Source of the DNA: Amoeboaphelidium protococcarum
Lineage: Eukaryota; Aphelidiomycota; Aphelidea
Length of the DNA stretch: 64,000 nucleotides
Assembly (NCBI GenBank): GCA_023515745.1
Contig: JALECJ010000002.1
Location: forward strand, 214,333 to 278,332
Reading direction: 5' to 3'
Below, piece by piece: positions 1 to 12,972 of the stretch. Every line of letters starts with the position of its first letter. Position 1 is the first letter of the stretch. The notes beneath the pieces are model-generated. The model was not told the DNA's origin. It searched no databases and saw nothing but the letters and a program-made list of their open reading frames with translations. The position numbers were made by a program, and so were the translations under genes.

Positions 1-223
1 CCAATTGACGTTTCATGGGCGACAGACGAGCGTACTCTTTCTTACGATAGTCAGCCATTGCAGGGTGATCATCTGGCAGCCGTCTCCGGGATACACCGTT
101 GATTTGATCAGCATCAGAATACCTTCCCGCATTCTTTATCACAGGTTCGCTAAACCATCCACTAAGTCTATACCCATAATTCAGAATATTAAAATTCGGT
201 AAAGTTTTACTATCATCTGCCAT
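1..223 (-). CDS. Unknown protein, N-terminal part only
   Basis: The reading frame opens at an ATG (221-223 on the plus strand as CAT) and runs off the left edge of the window with no TGA, giving about 74 residues. It begins MADDSKTLPNFNILNYG and ends in a charged stretch rich in Arg, Lys and Asp. I do not recognise the family and see no signal peptide or membrane segment in this part. It is divergent from the next gene, with about 120 bp between the two starts, so a shared promoter is likely. Codon use looks like the neighbouring genes. The rest of the gene lies outside the window. Confidence 0.5.
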   Translation of the reverse strand, partial: MADDSKTLPNFNILNYGYRLSGWFSEPVIKNAGRYSDADQINGVSRRRLPDDHPAMADYRKKEYARLSPMKRQL

Positions 224-346
224 GATATAACAGAGTGCTGATCAACTGCGGATTACAATCGCGAAGTGACGATGATGCAGTTTCGCGAGAGGAACAGTCA
301 CAGCGGCGGCGAGTTTCTCCTTCTCCCATGAGACTTCTCACAGTCC

Positions 347-1262
347 ATGCGAGACTTTATTTTGGAAGCCGGTCCATATTTTGGACGCGATTGCTAAAGC
401 ACCAAAAGCTTTAAAGAAACGGACTCGTTTTCTGTGCGATGCATGGTGTCTAACATGATAAATATGTGGTTCTTTCCAATGATACGGTTGGACCGCGTAA
501 TCTAGAAAACCAAGATCAGGTTTACTAGTTGGTCGTTGGACAGAGCCGTAGTTACTCCTGTTTGTTGGCGTTCAACTAAAGTGAAGACAATTCACACTTA
601 CAGGGCCGAGAAGCACAGTTAAAGGCCAAAAATTCTTATCTTAGACAAAAGTCGACATGAGATTGCAGTTGATGTCAGAGGTCTAAAGCAAAAAGAGATA
701 CCCGCGCGTAGCTGTAACGATTCAATCTCTTTTGAACTGGTATCTGGAGGAAGTAACAATGACTATGCCAAAAGTGAAAGGTTAACGCCATCGAAAAGAC
801 TAGTCATTGTAAAAGAGTGCTCTAAAGCCGACTTGCACAATCCGTTGCATCTCATGATCTAGCGTTTCAAATGGTAAATTTCATTTTTAATTGTCATTGA
901 TGATACATTATCATTCCATTGCGTAGATATTAATTCTCAAATGTGTGTCCGGAGTTAGTACAGTCTTTTTCGTAATCGCTCTAGCTTTAGCTATAGCGAG
1001 CGGCAGTTTGGCGGCTACTGCACAAATTGTAGTTGGTTGTTTCTCATTAATCCTTACTCTATTAGGTCTATATTGGATGGCCTAGATACATATTAATGAT
1101 CATATAGCCAACATCTATAACGAGAAGGAGCTATAACGCTCATATGATGATCTGTCTAAGTCAATGTTGGAAGCGATGTGTAGAAATACAGAACGTCTGC
1201 TCCTGAGCAGAAGTTGGAAAAGTTTACTCAAGGATCAAGTGGCCTCTCATATTTACTTTTGA
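347..1262 (+). CDS. Unknown protein with a two-helix membrane hairpin
   Basis: Two exons, 347-873 and 959-1262, join to 276 residues. The 85-bp intron begins GTAAAT and ends GTTAG. TAA and TAG codons inside are read as Gln and the stop is TGA. An in-frame TGA just upstream of the ATG limits the start, though later ATGs (near 440) are possible. The first about 180 residues are soluble and basic. Exon 2 opens with two closely spaced hydrophobic segments (around VFFVIALALAIASGS and IVVGCFSLILTLLGLYW), then about 60 charged residues. I do not recognise the family. The intron removes a frame break exactly before the first membrane helix, which supports the gene model. Confidence 0.5.
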
Positions 1263-1542
1263 TCCTTGAATGATGGATAAAAGCCACACGGCATGTACAA
1301 TTTATATTTCTCAGTTTCACTTCATTGATAGATTTTTACATAATTTGGCGTTTCAATTGATTTATTCAAGTGCAACCACTCTTTCTCCGCTTAATTGGGA
1401 GCTCTCTCACGATAGGTGGTGCATTTCTACTAAAGAAAGTCGCGTACAAAAATCAAACGCTTCTTTTCCTTTCAGTTCCCTGTTTTGGATACAGAACGAA
1501 CGGCCTCATTATCGTCACGCTTTGTATTTATAAACATCAATT

Positions 1543-4329
<2,787 letters not shown>

Positions 4330-4446
4330 TAAGAGGAAGAAGAGTATGGAGAAGAATAGTGATTTTAAGGTGAAATCAAAAGTTATAATATCATAATGAA
4401 CAATCGAGTATATACTTACGATTCCTGAACAATATTTACGGTGTAT

Positions 4447-4992
4447 TCAACGAGAAAATTTGAATTTGATGTTAACGCAAGTCAACAGGTTGCCATCCTG
4501 ATCGTAAGCCTTGACGTTACCTTTGACAGCCAATGGAGGAATCTCTCTCGGGATGTGCTGTCTCACAGTCACCACATTATTTCCCTACTTTAGAGGACAA
4601 TTAGTATCAGTGTACTAGCCGAGACTATCACACAGATCAACTTCCTGTCTAATGCGGATGAAACCAAGCACCAAATCCAACTTGACCTTACCCGAGGTCA
4701 CCTCCTTTTTCATGTCGCCATCCAGCTTGATAACGATATCCTAATCAATCTTTGGTGGATTGGGGTCCAGAGTGATGCTCTTGATAGTCATCACATGGCT
4801 AGCAGGATCATCACACAGCTCATACAGCGGGTCATCCAAAGTATCAACAGCATCGTTGAATCTGTTGAAGGCATGCTGCAACTGAGGTCTGACGAAAAGG
4901 CTGTTCAATCTCTAATCAAGAGCGAAACCACAAGCCAGCTGGATCAATAGTAGCTGCAGCAGCAAAACACTAACCGCTGTCAATCTAGACAT
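4447..4992 (-). CDS. ML-domain lipid-binding protein, NPC2 / PG-PI transfer type
   Basis: Single exon, 181 residues, starting at the ATG ahead of MSRLTAVSVLLLQLLLIQLA, a clear cleavable signal peptide. The mature part matches the MD-2-related lipid-recognition fold in the form known as NPC2 in animals and phosphatidylglycerol/phosphatidylinositol transfer protein in fungi: ITLDPNPPKIDQDI, then DLCDSLGQ, NCPLKQGN and HIPREIPPLAVKG, with the paired cysteines in place. Such proteins bind sterol or phospholipid in the vacuole/lysosome or secretory lumen. The PREIPPLAVKG segment resembles the fungal version most. Four in-frame TAG codons read as Gln. A longer in-frame start upstream (5100) would bury the signal peptide and was not chosen. 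Confidence 0.85.
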
Positions 4993-5283
4993 ATTTTCAA
5001 TACAAAACAATTTGTCGATTTCGCTAAGCTTAAGAGTCGGTATGATATCAGTGAGTGAGCGAATACAATTCTTTTTTGGTGAGAAAAGGGAAGAAGTCAA
5101 GAGAGAAGTAATGATAAAAAGGAGTCAACTGATTCACACGGGGCCAATCACAGCGGCGCTGTTTCAAGAATGGAAACTTTAGTGGTCAAATCCGGATTAC
5201 CGCCTAAATTGGGTCATTTTTAAGTGTTAAAAGATTCGAACATTAAGCAGTGAAACTGAATCATCATATTTACAGCATTATTA

Positions 5284-5998
5284 TCATTCAGCAGAACGAG
5301 AGAAAATATTGTTGTGTGAATTGATGAGTTTTTTGACGGTCGAATAGCCCAATACAGCTTAAATTAACAACATCAACGAGTACCAACCATTTAACGCGTA
5401 TTCGAAAGGGAGCACAGACTATCTGAACTGTTCAATCAGAAAGTATACGGTAATGAGAAGCATTGGGCATATAGATGCTATTGAGAACCCGACAAGTTCA
5501 GGCACCTACATCATATTATATGTAAATAAAATGTTTAAAATAATTCAATGTCTTACTCGTTCTAATAAATTTCCAGTGTAGCCCAGTTAAAGACGATAAT
5601 ATTCACAAATGCATCCCAACAGGAGGAGAATGGCATCAGTTGTTTAAGTCGTTTGCCGCGTTCCGGGCAGAGTATTTCGGTAAATGATCATTGCGGCAGT
5701 GTATATAATCCAAATCCCAGTCAGCACAATATTGTAGTTTACAAGTATTTGCAGTTGAAGATTGGACATGACCTCTCTGGCTACACAAAGTGACTTTGTT
5801 TTACATACGGAAATGATGTATATGCGACATTGTACAGTATATCTCACCTTGGTATTTTCGAGATGACTCTGACATGGGATGAACTCTGCCACGATACTCG
5901 GGGAAAGCTACTTGTGTCAGTCCATTCAGAAGCTATCGAGGTAGAATATTTACACCACCATGATGTCCATAAGCATTAGAATCAACGTCTTGCACCAT
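5284..5998 (-). CDS. TMEM17: TMEM17-like ciliary transition-zone membrane protein
   Basis: Exons 5848-5998, 5557-5780 and 5284-5505 give 198 residues, the same length as vertebrate TMEM17. Introns of 67 and 51 bp end GTGTAG and GATGTAG. Family hallmarks are LQLGYTGNLLER followed across intron 2 by VPELVGFSIASICPM, matching the LYLGY-GNLQE-KVPELAGF core, plus four hydrophobic segments. TMEM17 is a member of the MKS module at the transition zone of cilia and limits diffusion of ciliary membrane proteins, so the organism very probably makes a flagellum. The frame stays open upstream to an ATG at 6142, but that start would leave only 43 bp to the divergent OST5 gene; 5998 fits the family length better. 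Confidence 0.8.
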
Positions 5999-6185
5999 CT
6001 CTCTCCGTTGCGTACCAAATTGTGGATAGATTTCTTACCTACATGAAACAAGCGCGACTTTTCCCGACGCGTTTTCATATTTTGACACGGCAGCGTTCAG
6101 CCTAGCTTTAATCCCATTCCTCAGAAGTAGGTTCATTGTCATTTACTGTATACTACTGGTGGATATTAATACTGTAGATTTAAAT

Positions 6186-6573
6186 ATGGATTCTTAATTT
6201 GTAAATTTCTTTTTGAATTGTTATTTAGAGATTGTACTTAACTTCTATTCTTGAAATGTAGGTGGACTGGGAGAATGCTGGAGAGTTTGAGGAATTTGTA
6301 CCTCAAGCATACTTTAAAATTTTGAATATTCTCTTGCTGTCATTGGGATTTTTACTTGCTTCGTCCTTCTTAATGTAAGTTATTTGTATGAATGGATATC
6401 ACTGGAGTTAAAATACTCGAATAACGCGTTCTTATTCAGAGTGTAGATATCAAGTGAACACTGTCCCTAGTTAGCGATCCCTGTTAAGAGAATTGTCCAT
6501 GGCGGTACCTGCGTCTGTCTTACTCGGTTTTGGCTCTCTCTTTCTCATGCAATCTTTTGGCATATACCTGTGA
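6186..6573 (+). CDS. OST5: Oligosaccharyltransferase small subunit OST5/TMEM258
   Basis: Three exons, 6186-6200, 6262-6374 and 6447-6573, give an 84-residue protein; the first exon holds only five codons. Introns are 61 and 72 bp and both end TGTAG. Two membrane helices are seen (FKILNILLLSLGFLLASSFL and VPASVLLGFGSLFLM). The C-terminal part LLRELSMAVPASVLLGFGS with end SFGIYL matches the OST5/TMEM258 family, whose members end in VGIYV. The protein stabilises the catalytic STT3 subunit of the ER N-glycosylation complex. Length agrees with the family (about 80-86). Such a small, intron-split gene would be missed by simple ORF searches. Confidence 0.8.
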
Positions 6574-6667
6574 TTCCTGTAGTAAATAAGACACTCACTA
6601 TGTAGCTTGAAGGGAGTATTTAAAAACAACTTTATTTTGCAGAATACTGTTTATTAAAATAGTCAAC

Positions 6668-8272
6668 TCACTCAGCCTTATTCGACGACTTTTGTTACTG
6701 CTACAATCTACCTTTGGCTACAAACTTTTACAATTTCCTTCTCTTGGCGTCTTTCTGCTTGGGCAACGTCAACATCCACTCGGGAACTTCACAACCGCTA
6801 CTCTTCATTACATTGGCGATGCTTCGTAGCTTGCACGCGTCAGACTTCAAGAAGAATGTCACGGCAGTACCGCTCTGCTTACCGCGTCCCGTACGCCCGA
6901 TACGATGGATATATGATGCCGCGTTGGGTGGAAAGTCATAGTTGATCACCATGCGCACACCTTTAAAATCAATTCCACGACCGAGGAGATCAGTGGTGAT
7001 TAGAATCCAAGACTCCTACTTCCGAAACCTCTTTATAGCCACCTCACGTTCATCAGCAGTTAGTTCAGAATGGAAGACATCAACGTGTAATTCCGCTTTC
7101 TGGCTCAAACTCTGATAAAGCATTTTGGCACGTTCAATAGTCTCCACAAAGATGAGAACAGGAGGCTTGATTCCATCATGGATCAAATTGCGTAATGCCA
7201 TCATCTTACCTTCTTCTTGACCGACATAGAGCAATTTTTAGTCAATTTAATCGTTAGCCGCATGTCTAGTACCAATAAGGACGCGCACAGGGTTCTTCAT
7301 GATACCCATCGCCATGAGCTCTACATCAGAATTTATGGTGGCACTGAACAGACACTTTTGTACATTCTGTCCATTGCAAGCTGCCAAGATGCAATCAAGC
7401 TATTTCAAAAGACTGTCGTTAAACATTTTATCAGCTTCATCGATAACAATGCATTCAACACTGCTCAAGTCTAGGCTGTCATTTTTTAAGGCGTTCATCA
7501 GTCTAAGCGGCGTGCTTACAAGTAGGTGAGGAAGCTGTTAATCTACTCCTTGATACTAAGAGTAAATAAGCTGAGAGCTGGATGGAAGTATCTTGGCAAT
7601 TTCGCGCTCAATCTATGATGCCAGCTCTCTTGATGGCGTAAGAATAAGACCTCTAACGCGATTATTACTCTTAATATTATCATCAATCTCCTCAAATGCT
7701 CCCAAGGTGGCAAACTTGTGCAGTATGGGAATTAGATATGCCAATGATTTGCCACTTCCAGTAGGAGCACAGCAAATCACATCTTTTCCTTACAAAAGCA
7801 ATGGGATAGCTTATAACTAAACGGCACTTAACTCATGGTATCCAAACTTAATCATAGAAGACACAACTTCATCTTGAATGTGATACTTTATCTAAAGATT
7901 CATCAAACTTTTAACCGGATCAACACCAGGATCATTTCCATATATGCGAATCTATTTCCGCTTTCTAAATAGTGCCAGCTCTTCCTAGTCTTTAAAATCC
8001 TCAATATCTTGGCTCTTAATTTAATGCAGCGTATCATTAGTATCATTTCCAAGCTATAACTAATTCTTAGATTATATTTCTGAGGCCTCCACATTTGATT
8101 ACTTTTACTACTTGCTAGCAAAGAAATCAGGCAACTACGCGTCATTTGCAGAACTTGACTAGATATCATTAGCAGTTATCCTCTACTTTTTATTCTATTG
8201 CTTTTAGAATAGCTCAATATCAGATTTGAACCGCTTTGTATCAAACTTTATGCCTGTAGTTAGTTTTGTCAT
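6668..8272 (-). CDS. ROK1: DEAD-box RNA helicase Rok1/DDX52
   Basis: Single exon, 534 residues. Helicase motifs in order: APTGSGKS (about residue 170), [13 protein letters not shown] (about 277), SAT (about 308), then [11 protein letters not shown] and [10 protein letters not shown]. The conserved block [20 protein letters not shown] and the following INYDFP and VPEW segments are characteristic of the Rok1/DDX52 group, which acts in early 40S ribosome assembly by releasing snoRNA base-pairing. The N-terminal about 100 residues are Gln-rich and largely spelled with TAA/TAG, including five TAR codons within eight positions. The tail is also Gln-rich and ends at TGA. Confidence 0.92.
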
Positions 8273-8942
8273 TTTTTACTTTCTCTGTGATTATTATTTG
8301 ATGGTAAGAGGGTAAAACCGAGAGAACGCGATTAGATTGTGTCGATCTACAGTATGTAGTAAATTAAGGAACGCCGGTAACTGTAAGTTCTGTTTCAATC
8401 TTTAGGAGGTCTGTGTCTATTCTATTTATACGCTTCCTTAATGATATAACAATGGTTAAATTTAATCAGAATGAATGTAATCGCGGTATATTCCAGACAT
8501 AATGATTTGAGACTGTCAATCAAAGTGTGAAATACCTCCAAGCTTTGATCAATTTTCAACGTTCGTCGTTCCGATCGCGCGCTCTCTCTCTATCAAATTG
8601 TCCATCATTCTTCATCATCATCATCGGCGATCGTGATTTCCAATTTTAGTTTGCTGTTGTTGTTACACTACGATTCTATTCTCTTTATTCTATTAAAGTC
8701 GGTAAAGTTTAACCTCTTTCAATCAAATCTCGGTTGATTCTTGGTGTGGTAAACAAACATTAATCAAGTTCCTGCTCACTTGATTGATTAAGAAGAAATC
8801 TTGAGGTTTATTCCCATCATTTCCGATCGTTAATTTATCGTTCTGTGTGTCAGTTCTGTAAAGACATTTGATTATTACTCTCTGTTGTATAAATCTGTGT
8901 GTGAGATTCTCAAATTATTCCTTAGCTTATTAAATAAAACTG
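8273..8942. other. 670-bp intergenic region with long pyrimidine-rich leader
   Basis: No gene found on either strand when only TGA is used as stop. The part next to the PAQR gene (about 8570-8940) is rich in C and T, with runs such as CTCTCTCTCTATC and CATCATCATCATC, and looks like a 5' leader or promoter rather than coding sequence. It separates two divergent genes, so it probably carries both promoters. Confidence 0.4.
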
Positions 8943-10127
8943 ATGGTGGTTGCAATGCCTAAGAAGGGATCAAGATTGAAATAGTCATCGACTGCTAGCG
9001 ATAGTACTGATGGTGTAAATGATGGTTAGCATGTTAATCTGTTAGATTAGGAGAACGGCAATGACGGTCAATCTACTGCAGTTAATAAGGCTCAAGATTC
9101 ATCGTTTAATCATGGCAATTCACTGAGGAGGAGAGAGATCCATTTGTCATCGCAGGATATTCATAAGTTGGTGGCTAGTGGTGTTACAGATGTTCTGCCT
9201 GACGAAGAGGACATTAAAGTGAAGCGTTGGACAGAGAAGTTGAATCTTGAGCGATAGTGCTGCAAAGAGGAAGGCAGAATATACGTTCCACCCACATTTG
9301 CGTATAAGGATGTACCTACTTTCTTGCAGGACAATGAGTACATTCGCTCTGGCTATCGTGCTTACTACACCTATTTTGAGTTGTGGCACTCGGTATTGAG
9401 ACTTCATAACGAGTCTATGAACATATGGAGTCACTTGTTCGGTCTCTGTCTGGTGCTCTATCTGTTCATATAGACTGTGGGTGGGATGAGAAGTGAAGAT
9501 GCGCTGGTGGGTGATAAGCTGGCAATGTCCATGTTCTTTTGCTGTGCCATCGCCTGCTTCCTATTCAGCTCTCTATTCCACACTCATTACTCTCACTCCA
9601 AGTATGCTTTTGTAAAGTTTGGATGTCTTGATTATGCCGGCATCAGCACGATGATCTGTGGATCCAATAGTATAATCACCTACCTGGCTTTCTACTGCGA
9701 TGCTATCAGTAGACGAGTCTGGGTTACGCTGACCATTATGGTGGCCTTTGTGGGTGTCATTGGTCCATTTCATGAGAAGTGGGCGCATCGGAGCTTTCGT
9801 AAATGGCGAGCCATTATTTACACTTTGAGCGCGGTGACTAGTGCGACACCCTGCTTCCAGTATCTGATAGAGTATGGATTCCCTGAGACTCTGGACTATC
9901 GCGCGTATGTTGGCATTGGTGTGATGACCTTTTTCTATCTGGGTGGTGCTTTCATTTACGCCAGTCGTATTCCGGAGAGATGGTTCCCCGGCAAGTGTGA
10001 TATTTTCGGTCACTCACATCAGTGGTGGCATATTGCTGTTATCTGTGCCACCTATGCTCACTATTGCACTGCATGTATCATGCTTGACTGGCGCCAGAAT
10101 ATCGCCACATGTGACAAATAATAATGA
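8943..10127 (+). CDS. PAQR family seven-helix membrane protein (adiponectin-receptor/Izh type)
   Basis: Single exon, 394 residues from ATG at 8943 (a second in-frame ATG at 8955 is also possible) to TGA at 10125. After an about 100-residue Gln/Asp-rich N-terminus come the family signature (SVLRLHNESMNIWSHLFG) and seven hydrophobic segments. Metal-site residues are visible: the His pair in SSLFHTHYSH and the C-terminal FGHSHQWWHIAV. The family comprises adiponectin receptors, plant HHP and yeast Izh proteins, which act on ceramide or sterol and zinc signalling in ER or plasma membrane. The sequence cannot tell which ligand this one has. The last two codons before TGA are TAA TAA, read as Gln-Gln. 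Confidence 0.9.
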
Positions 10128-10218
10128 ACTCCCTTGTGATTATTGAAGATTAATTAAACTCTACTAGGATACTTTCACATTATAATTAATACTGCCAAAA
10201 CTATATTTTAAAAGGATG

Positions 10219-10892
10219 TCACGTATCAAGAGGTTTTGCACATTTTCTCAATTCTATCATACCAGATTTTGTACATTACATGGACTACCAAGAGATTGGT
10301 TGCATTACAGCATCACTGTCTGATGATCTAGCATACACCACACCATACTCGTTCTTGGCAGTGGACAAGTAGTAGCTGCGACTATCACCAAATGATATAA
10401 TCTCTGCGCGAATGACATCATCAGGCCGGAAGCAGTCACTCATCACCACCTGATCAATGTTATGCAATCGCACATCCTACTTCCGGAGTACGCCTTTATA
10501 CGGCTCAATGAACAGTCGTCCATCCTCAGCAATGTTATCACTCAATGCCAGAATATCGACATTCGCCTGCACTGGAGTGACGCGTGATACTTTACCCAAA
10601 ATCACTGAGCCGATTGATGGTGTAGAATTAGTGGACCTTGATCCTACTATAGATATTTAAGACTTGGAATTATTCTACCTAATCTGATAGCTGAATAAGC
10701 TAAGTATATCATCATGGATTATCGGTAAAGTATTGAAAATCTTACATGTTATTTCTTAATCTTTACGCTACCAGTCAGCGATGCGTAAATACCATCTTTA
10801 AAGCAGTAGACATTATTCCCAATGGCATATTCTAATGCATTACCGAGTCTTTAGCCAGCCACCACTTGATCGTTTTGTTGAATTTTGGACAT
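10219..10892 (-). CDS. CSL4: RNA exosome cap subunit CSL4
   Basis: Exons 10746-10892 and 10219-10674 give 200 residues, close to the 195 of human EXOSC1. The 71-bp intron starts GTAAGA and, to keep frame, must end at GGTAG rather than the adjacent TTAG. The N-terminal domain shows VVAGQRLGNALEY; the S1 domain spans SVILGKVSRVTPVQANVDIL; the C-terminal zinc-ribbon-like part has FRPDDVIRAEIISFGDSRSY, PISWQSMQCTKSG and ends after a short tail. CSL4 caps the nine-subunit exosome and links it to nuclear and cytoplasmic cofactors in 3'-5' RNA decay. Identity is secure; the exact acceptor is inferred from the frame. Confidence 0.9.
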
Positions 10893-11524
10893 TTTTGTTC
10901 TCTTCTTTTCTTTCTACTTTTGATGAGAAATTTTATCTCAGCAAAGACGAGAGAGAGAGAGAGAGAGAGCTGTATAACGCGTTGATCTTACTTTACTACC
11001 TCTATAATAGTGGCTAAAATTCCAACTTTTGACAAGTTACAAAATATATATGAAAATCTTATAGCAGTATTTAAAAGTACTGAATAAGTTTTAATGCAAA
11101 GAGAATCAGAAAATATGACATGTCGGGGATTGATGTCATGATGAAGGTTAAAGGGTCAGTCGTGTGCGTTCCTGGTGCTAATTAGTATTTATTAGTCACT
11201 TAGTAGCTCTAGTCTCACTTAATACTATTGGTTTGGTCATGTGTATAGTAGATTATCTCATTTGTTGTTGCCTTAGAAGAAATAAAGTGGTGCAAGTTGG
11301 CGCATGAAGATTTCATACTGTAGGTTGCCCTTAGAGAAAATGTCCATTGTCGCGCGAGGGATCAGTTGTTACCTAGCTAGATTAAGAAAGAGCTAGTGGT
11401 CCGCAATGGAGGCGGCCATCAAAGGCAAAGTTTGATACAGCGATTGTAAATACTGCTGTGAGTTTATTTAATTGCTTGCATATAATGGTACATACAATGA
11501 TAACGCCCAGGTGATTACGCTGAT
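10893..11524. other. Region upstream of CSL4 and the PIF1-like remnant
   Basis: No recognisable gene. A GA microsatellite lies at 10949-10969, close to the CSL4 start. A plus-strand frame opens at 11120 (MSGIDVMMKVKG) and stays open to about 11460, but its composition is unlike the real genes here and I recognise nothing in it. It may be part of the degenerate helicase copy that follows. Confidence 0.3.
10949..10969. repeat. GA dinucleotide microsatellite
   Basis: About ten GA units in the intergenic space just upstream of the CSL4 start (minus strand). Seen directly in the sequence; no function inferred. Confidence 0.9.
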
Positions 11525-12940
11525 TCGACTGATACCTATAGTGTATACGAGTACGAGGAATACTGGATGTTGTTACGGAAGTTGGAAGATGAAATGAAGC
11601 GCGAAGAAGTGTAGCTTGAAAAATGTAACTGCGCGGCTTCCTGCAATTGCTTGACAAAATTGAGTGCGAAGAATAAGATTTCCAATTTTCGTAATGCTAT
11701 TGAATCGCACGTACTCTGTTAATTTGCATTTAGTGATAAAGAGTGAGTAGAAAGAGAAAGCCATCATAGACAGAATTAGGCAAATTGTATTATCAGAATT
11801 AATGATTGCAAGTTAGCTCCCTCGGCAGCTTATGTAATGTCACTGAAGCAGAGGACGTAGATAGACCTATTGGCGGAAGACTGGAATATGATGAAGTCGT
11901 AGTTCTTTGAGCCGTGGAAGAGTGATACTACGTAGTCTGTAATTACGAAGAAGTTGAATTTTAAGTCTTAGAGATCGTATTCAGTTATCATGCTTGATCT
12001 CAATATTATGACTTGGGAGGAAATGAACAAAGTTGTTGCGGCGCTGAGGTTCTTGTGCTATACTGTCTTACATTCAAGAGTAGGACTTGGACGCGTCTCG
12101 ACTTCAAGTTTGTATATCTCACTTAAATATTTAGATGTCGAGACGTTTTCTTCAATGGTATCCTGAATGCAATTAGAGTTAGGGATGAGTTGAATCGAGA
12201 GTAACTTGAGTTTCTGGAAACACTAAAGGAAGAGGAGGATGTCGATATTGAGTATCAAATGAGACGTTACTATCTCTTTGCCACCAGAAGTCTGGCCTTG
12301 GCTCATAATCTCAAGATATCTGAATCTGTTACAGCGAAGAAGTTGCGATACAAGGCCAAGGATACTTTGAAAGAGGAATACCGTGATATTTACCTGGAAC
12401 TGGCGTTCTGTGAGAGAGTTGATGATCAGATTGAGTTGTGGATTAACGCAGTGGTAATGGTAGTTGCCAACTTCAAATGAGAAAAGATCTTTAATGGAAA
12501 TCTTGGTAGAGTAATCGGTTTTGATGAAGAGAACTATCCCATTGTGCGAGTGGCGACTAAGCATGGGCCAAAAGTTATTCGGATTAAAGGGTACAAGTTT
12601 GAATTGGTGACAGGAACGCAAGTAAAGGACGGAGAGCGCGAATAGATGCTGAATAAAATGGTGGTCGGCGAACGGTTTGCACCACCTTTGATGTTGGCCT
12701 ATGGATTGACTGTACACAAAGTGTAAAGCGGATAATGTTAGAGTTTGATTATAGATTTTTAACGAATTATTCGCCAATGGACATGTATGCGTAGCTCTTG
12801 GTAGGGCGAAGGATATTCCAGCCTTGAAGATAAAAAGTCGTTTGCTGTAGAACAAGGATGCTCTTGATAACTGGCGTCGTATGATGACTTATAGGGATCC
12901 TATGTGTGATACTTTGACTATTATAAGTCCTAATTATTGA
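11525..12940 (+). pseudogene. Decayed PIF1-family DNA helicase
   Basis: The C-terminal half of a PIF1-type helicase is recognisable in pieces: SRTWTRLDFKFVYLTQIFR with RDVFFNGILNAIR, then NAVVMVVANF, NGNLGRVIGF, PLMLAYGLTVHKVQSG and CVALGRAKDIPALKI. The copy is broken. There is a frame change near 12046 with loss of the expected GDFxQLPPV stretch, an in-frame TGA at 12478 inside the VMLVxN...NGxxG segment, and a +1 shift near 12755 before the CVALGRA motif. No Walker A motif can be found upstream. An open stretch 11525-11744 (EYEEYWMLLRKLEDEMK) may belong to the same gene or be unrelated. PIF1 enzymes unwind DNA in mitochondria and telomeres or drive some transposons; this copy should be inactive. 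Confidence 0.6.
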
Positions 12941-12972
12941 ATTATTTCTCATCTAGTTTCTAGGATCAATCA

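Noticed and set aside
1270..1533. Plus-strand frame of 87 codons before alpha-COP
   Set aside because: Unusual composition, no family match, and it abuts the alpha-COP start; expected by chance in a one-stop code.
9573..10013. Long minus-strand frame inside the PAQR gene
   Set aside because: Antisense shadow of a strongly conserved membrane protein.
12478..12480. TGA inside the PIF1-like copy as selenocysteine or recoding
   Set aside because: The position is not a known selenocysteine site, and the same copy has other lesions, so decay is the simpler reading.
12223..12855. 210-codon minus-strand frame over the PIF1-like remnant
   Set aside because: The plus strand carries recognisable PIF1 motifs; the antisense frame has no family features.
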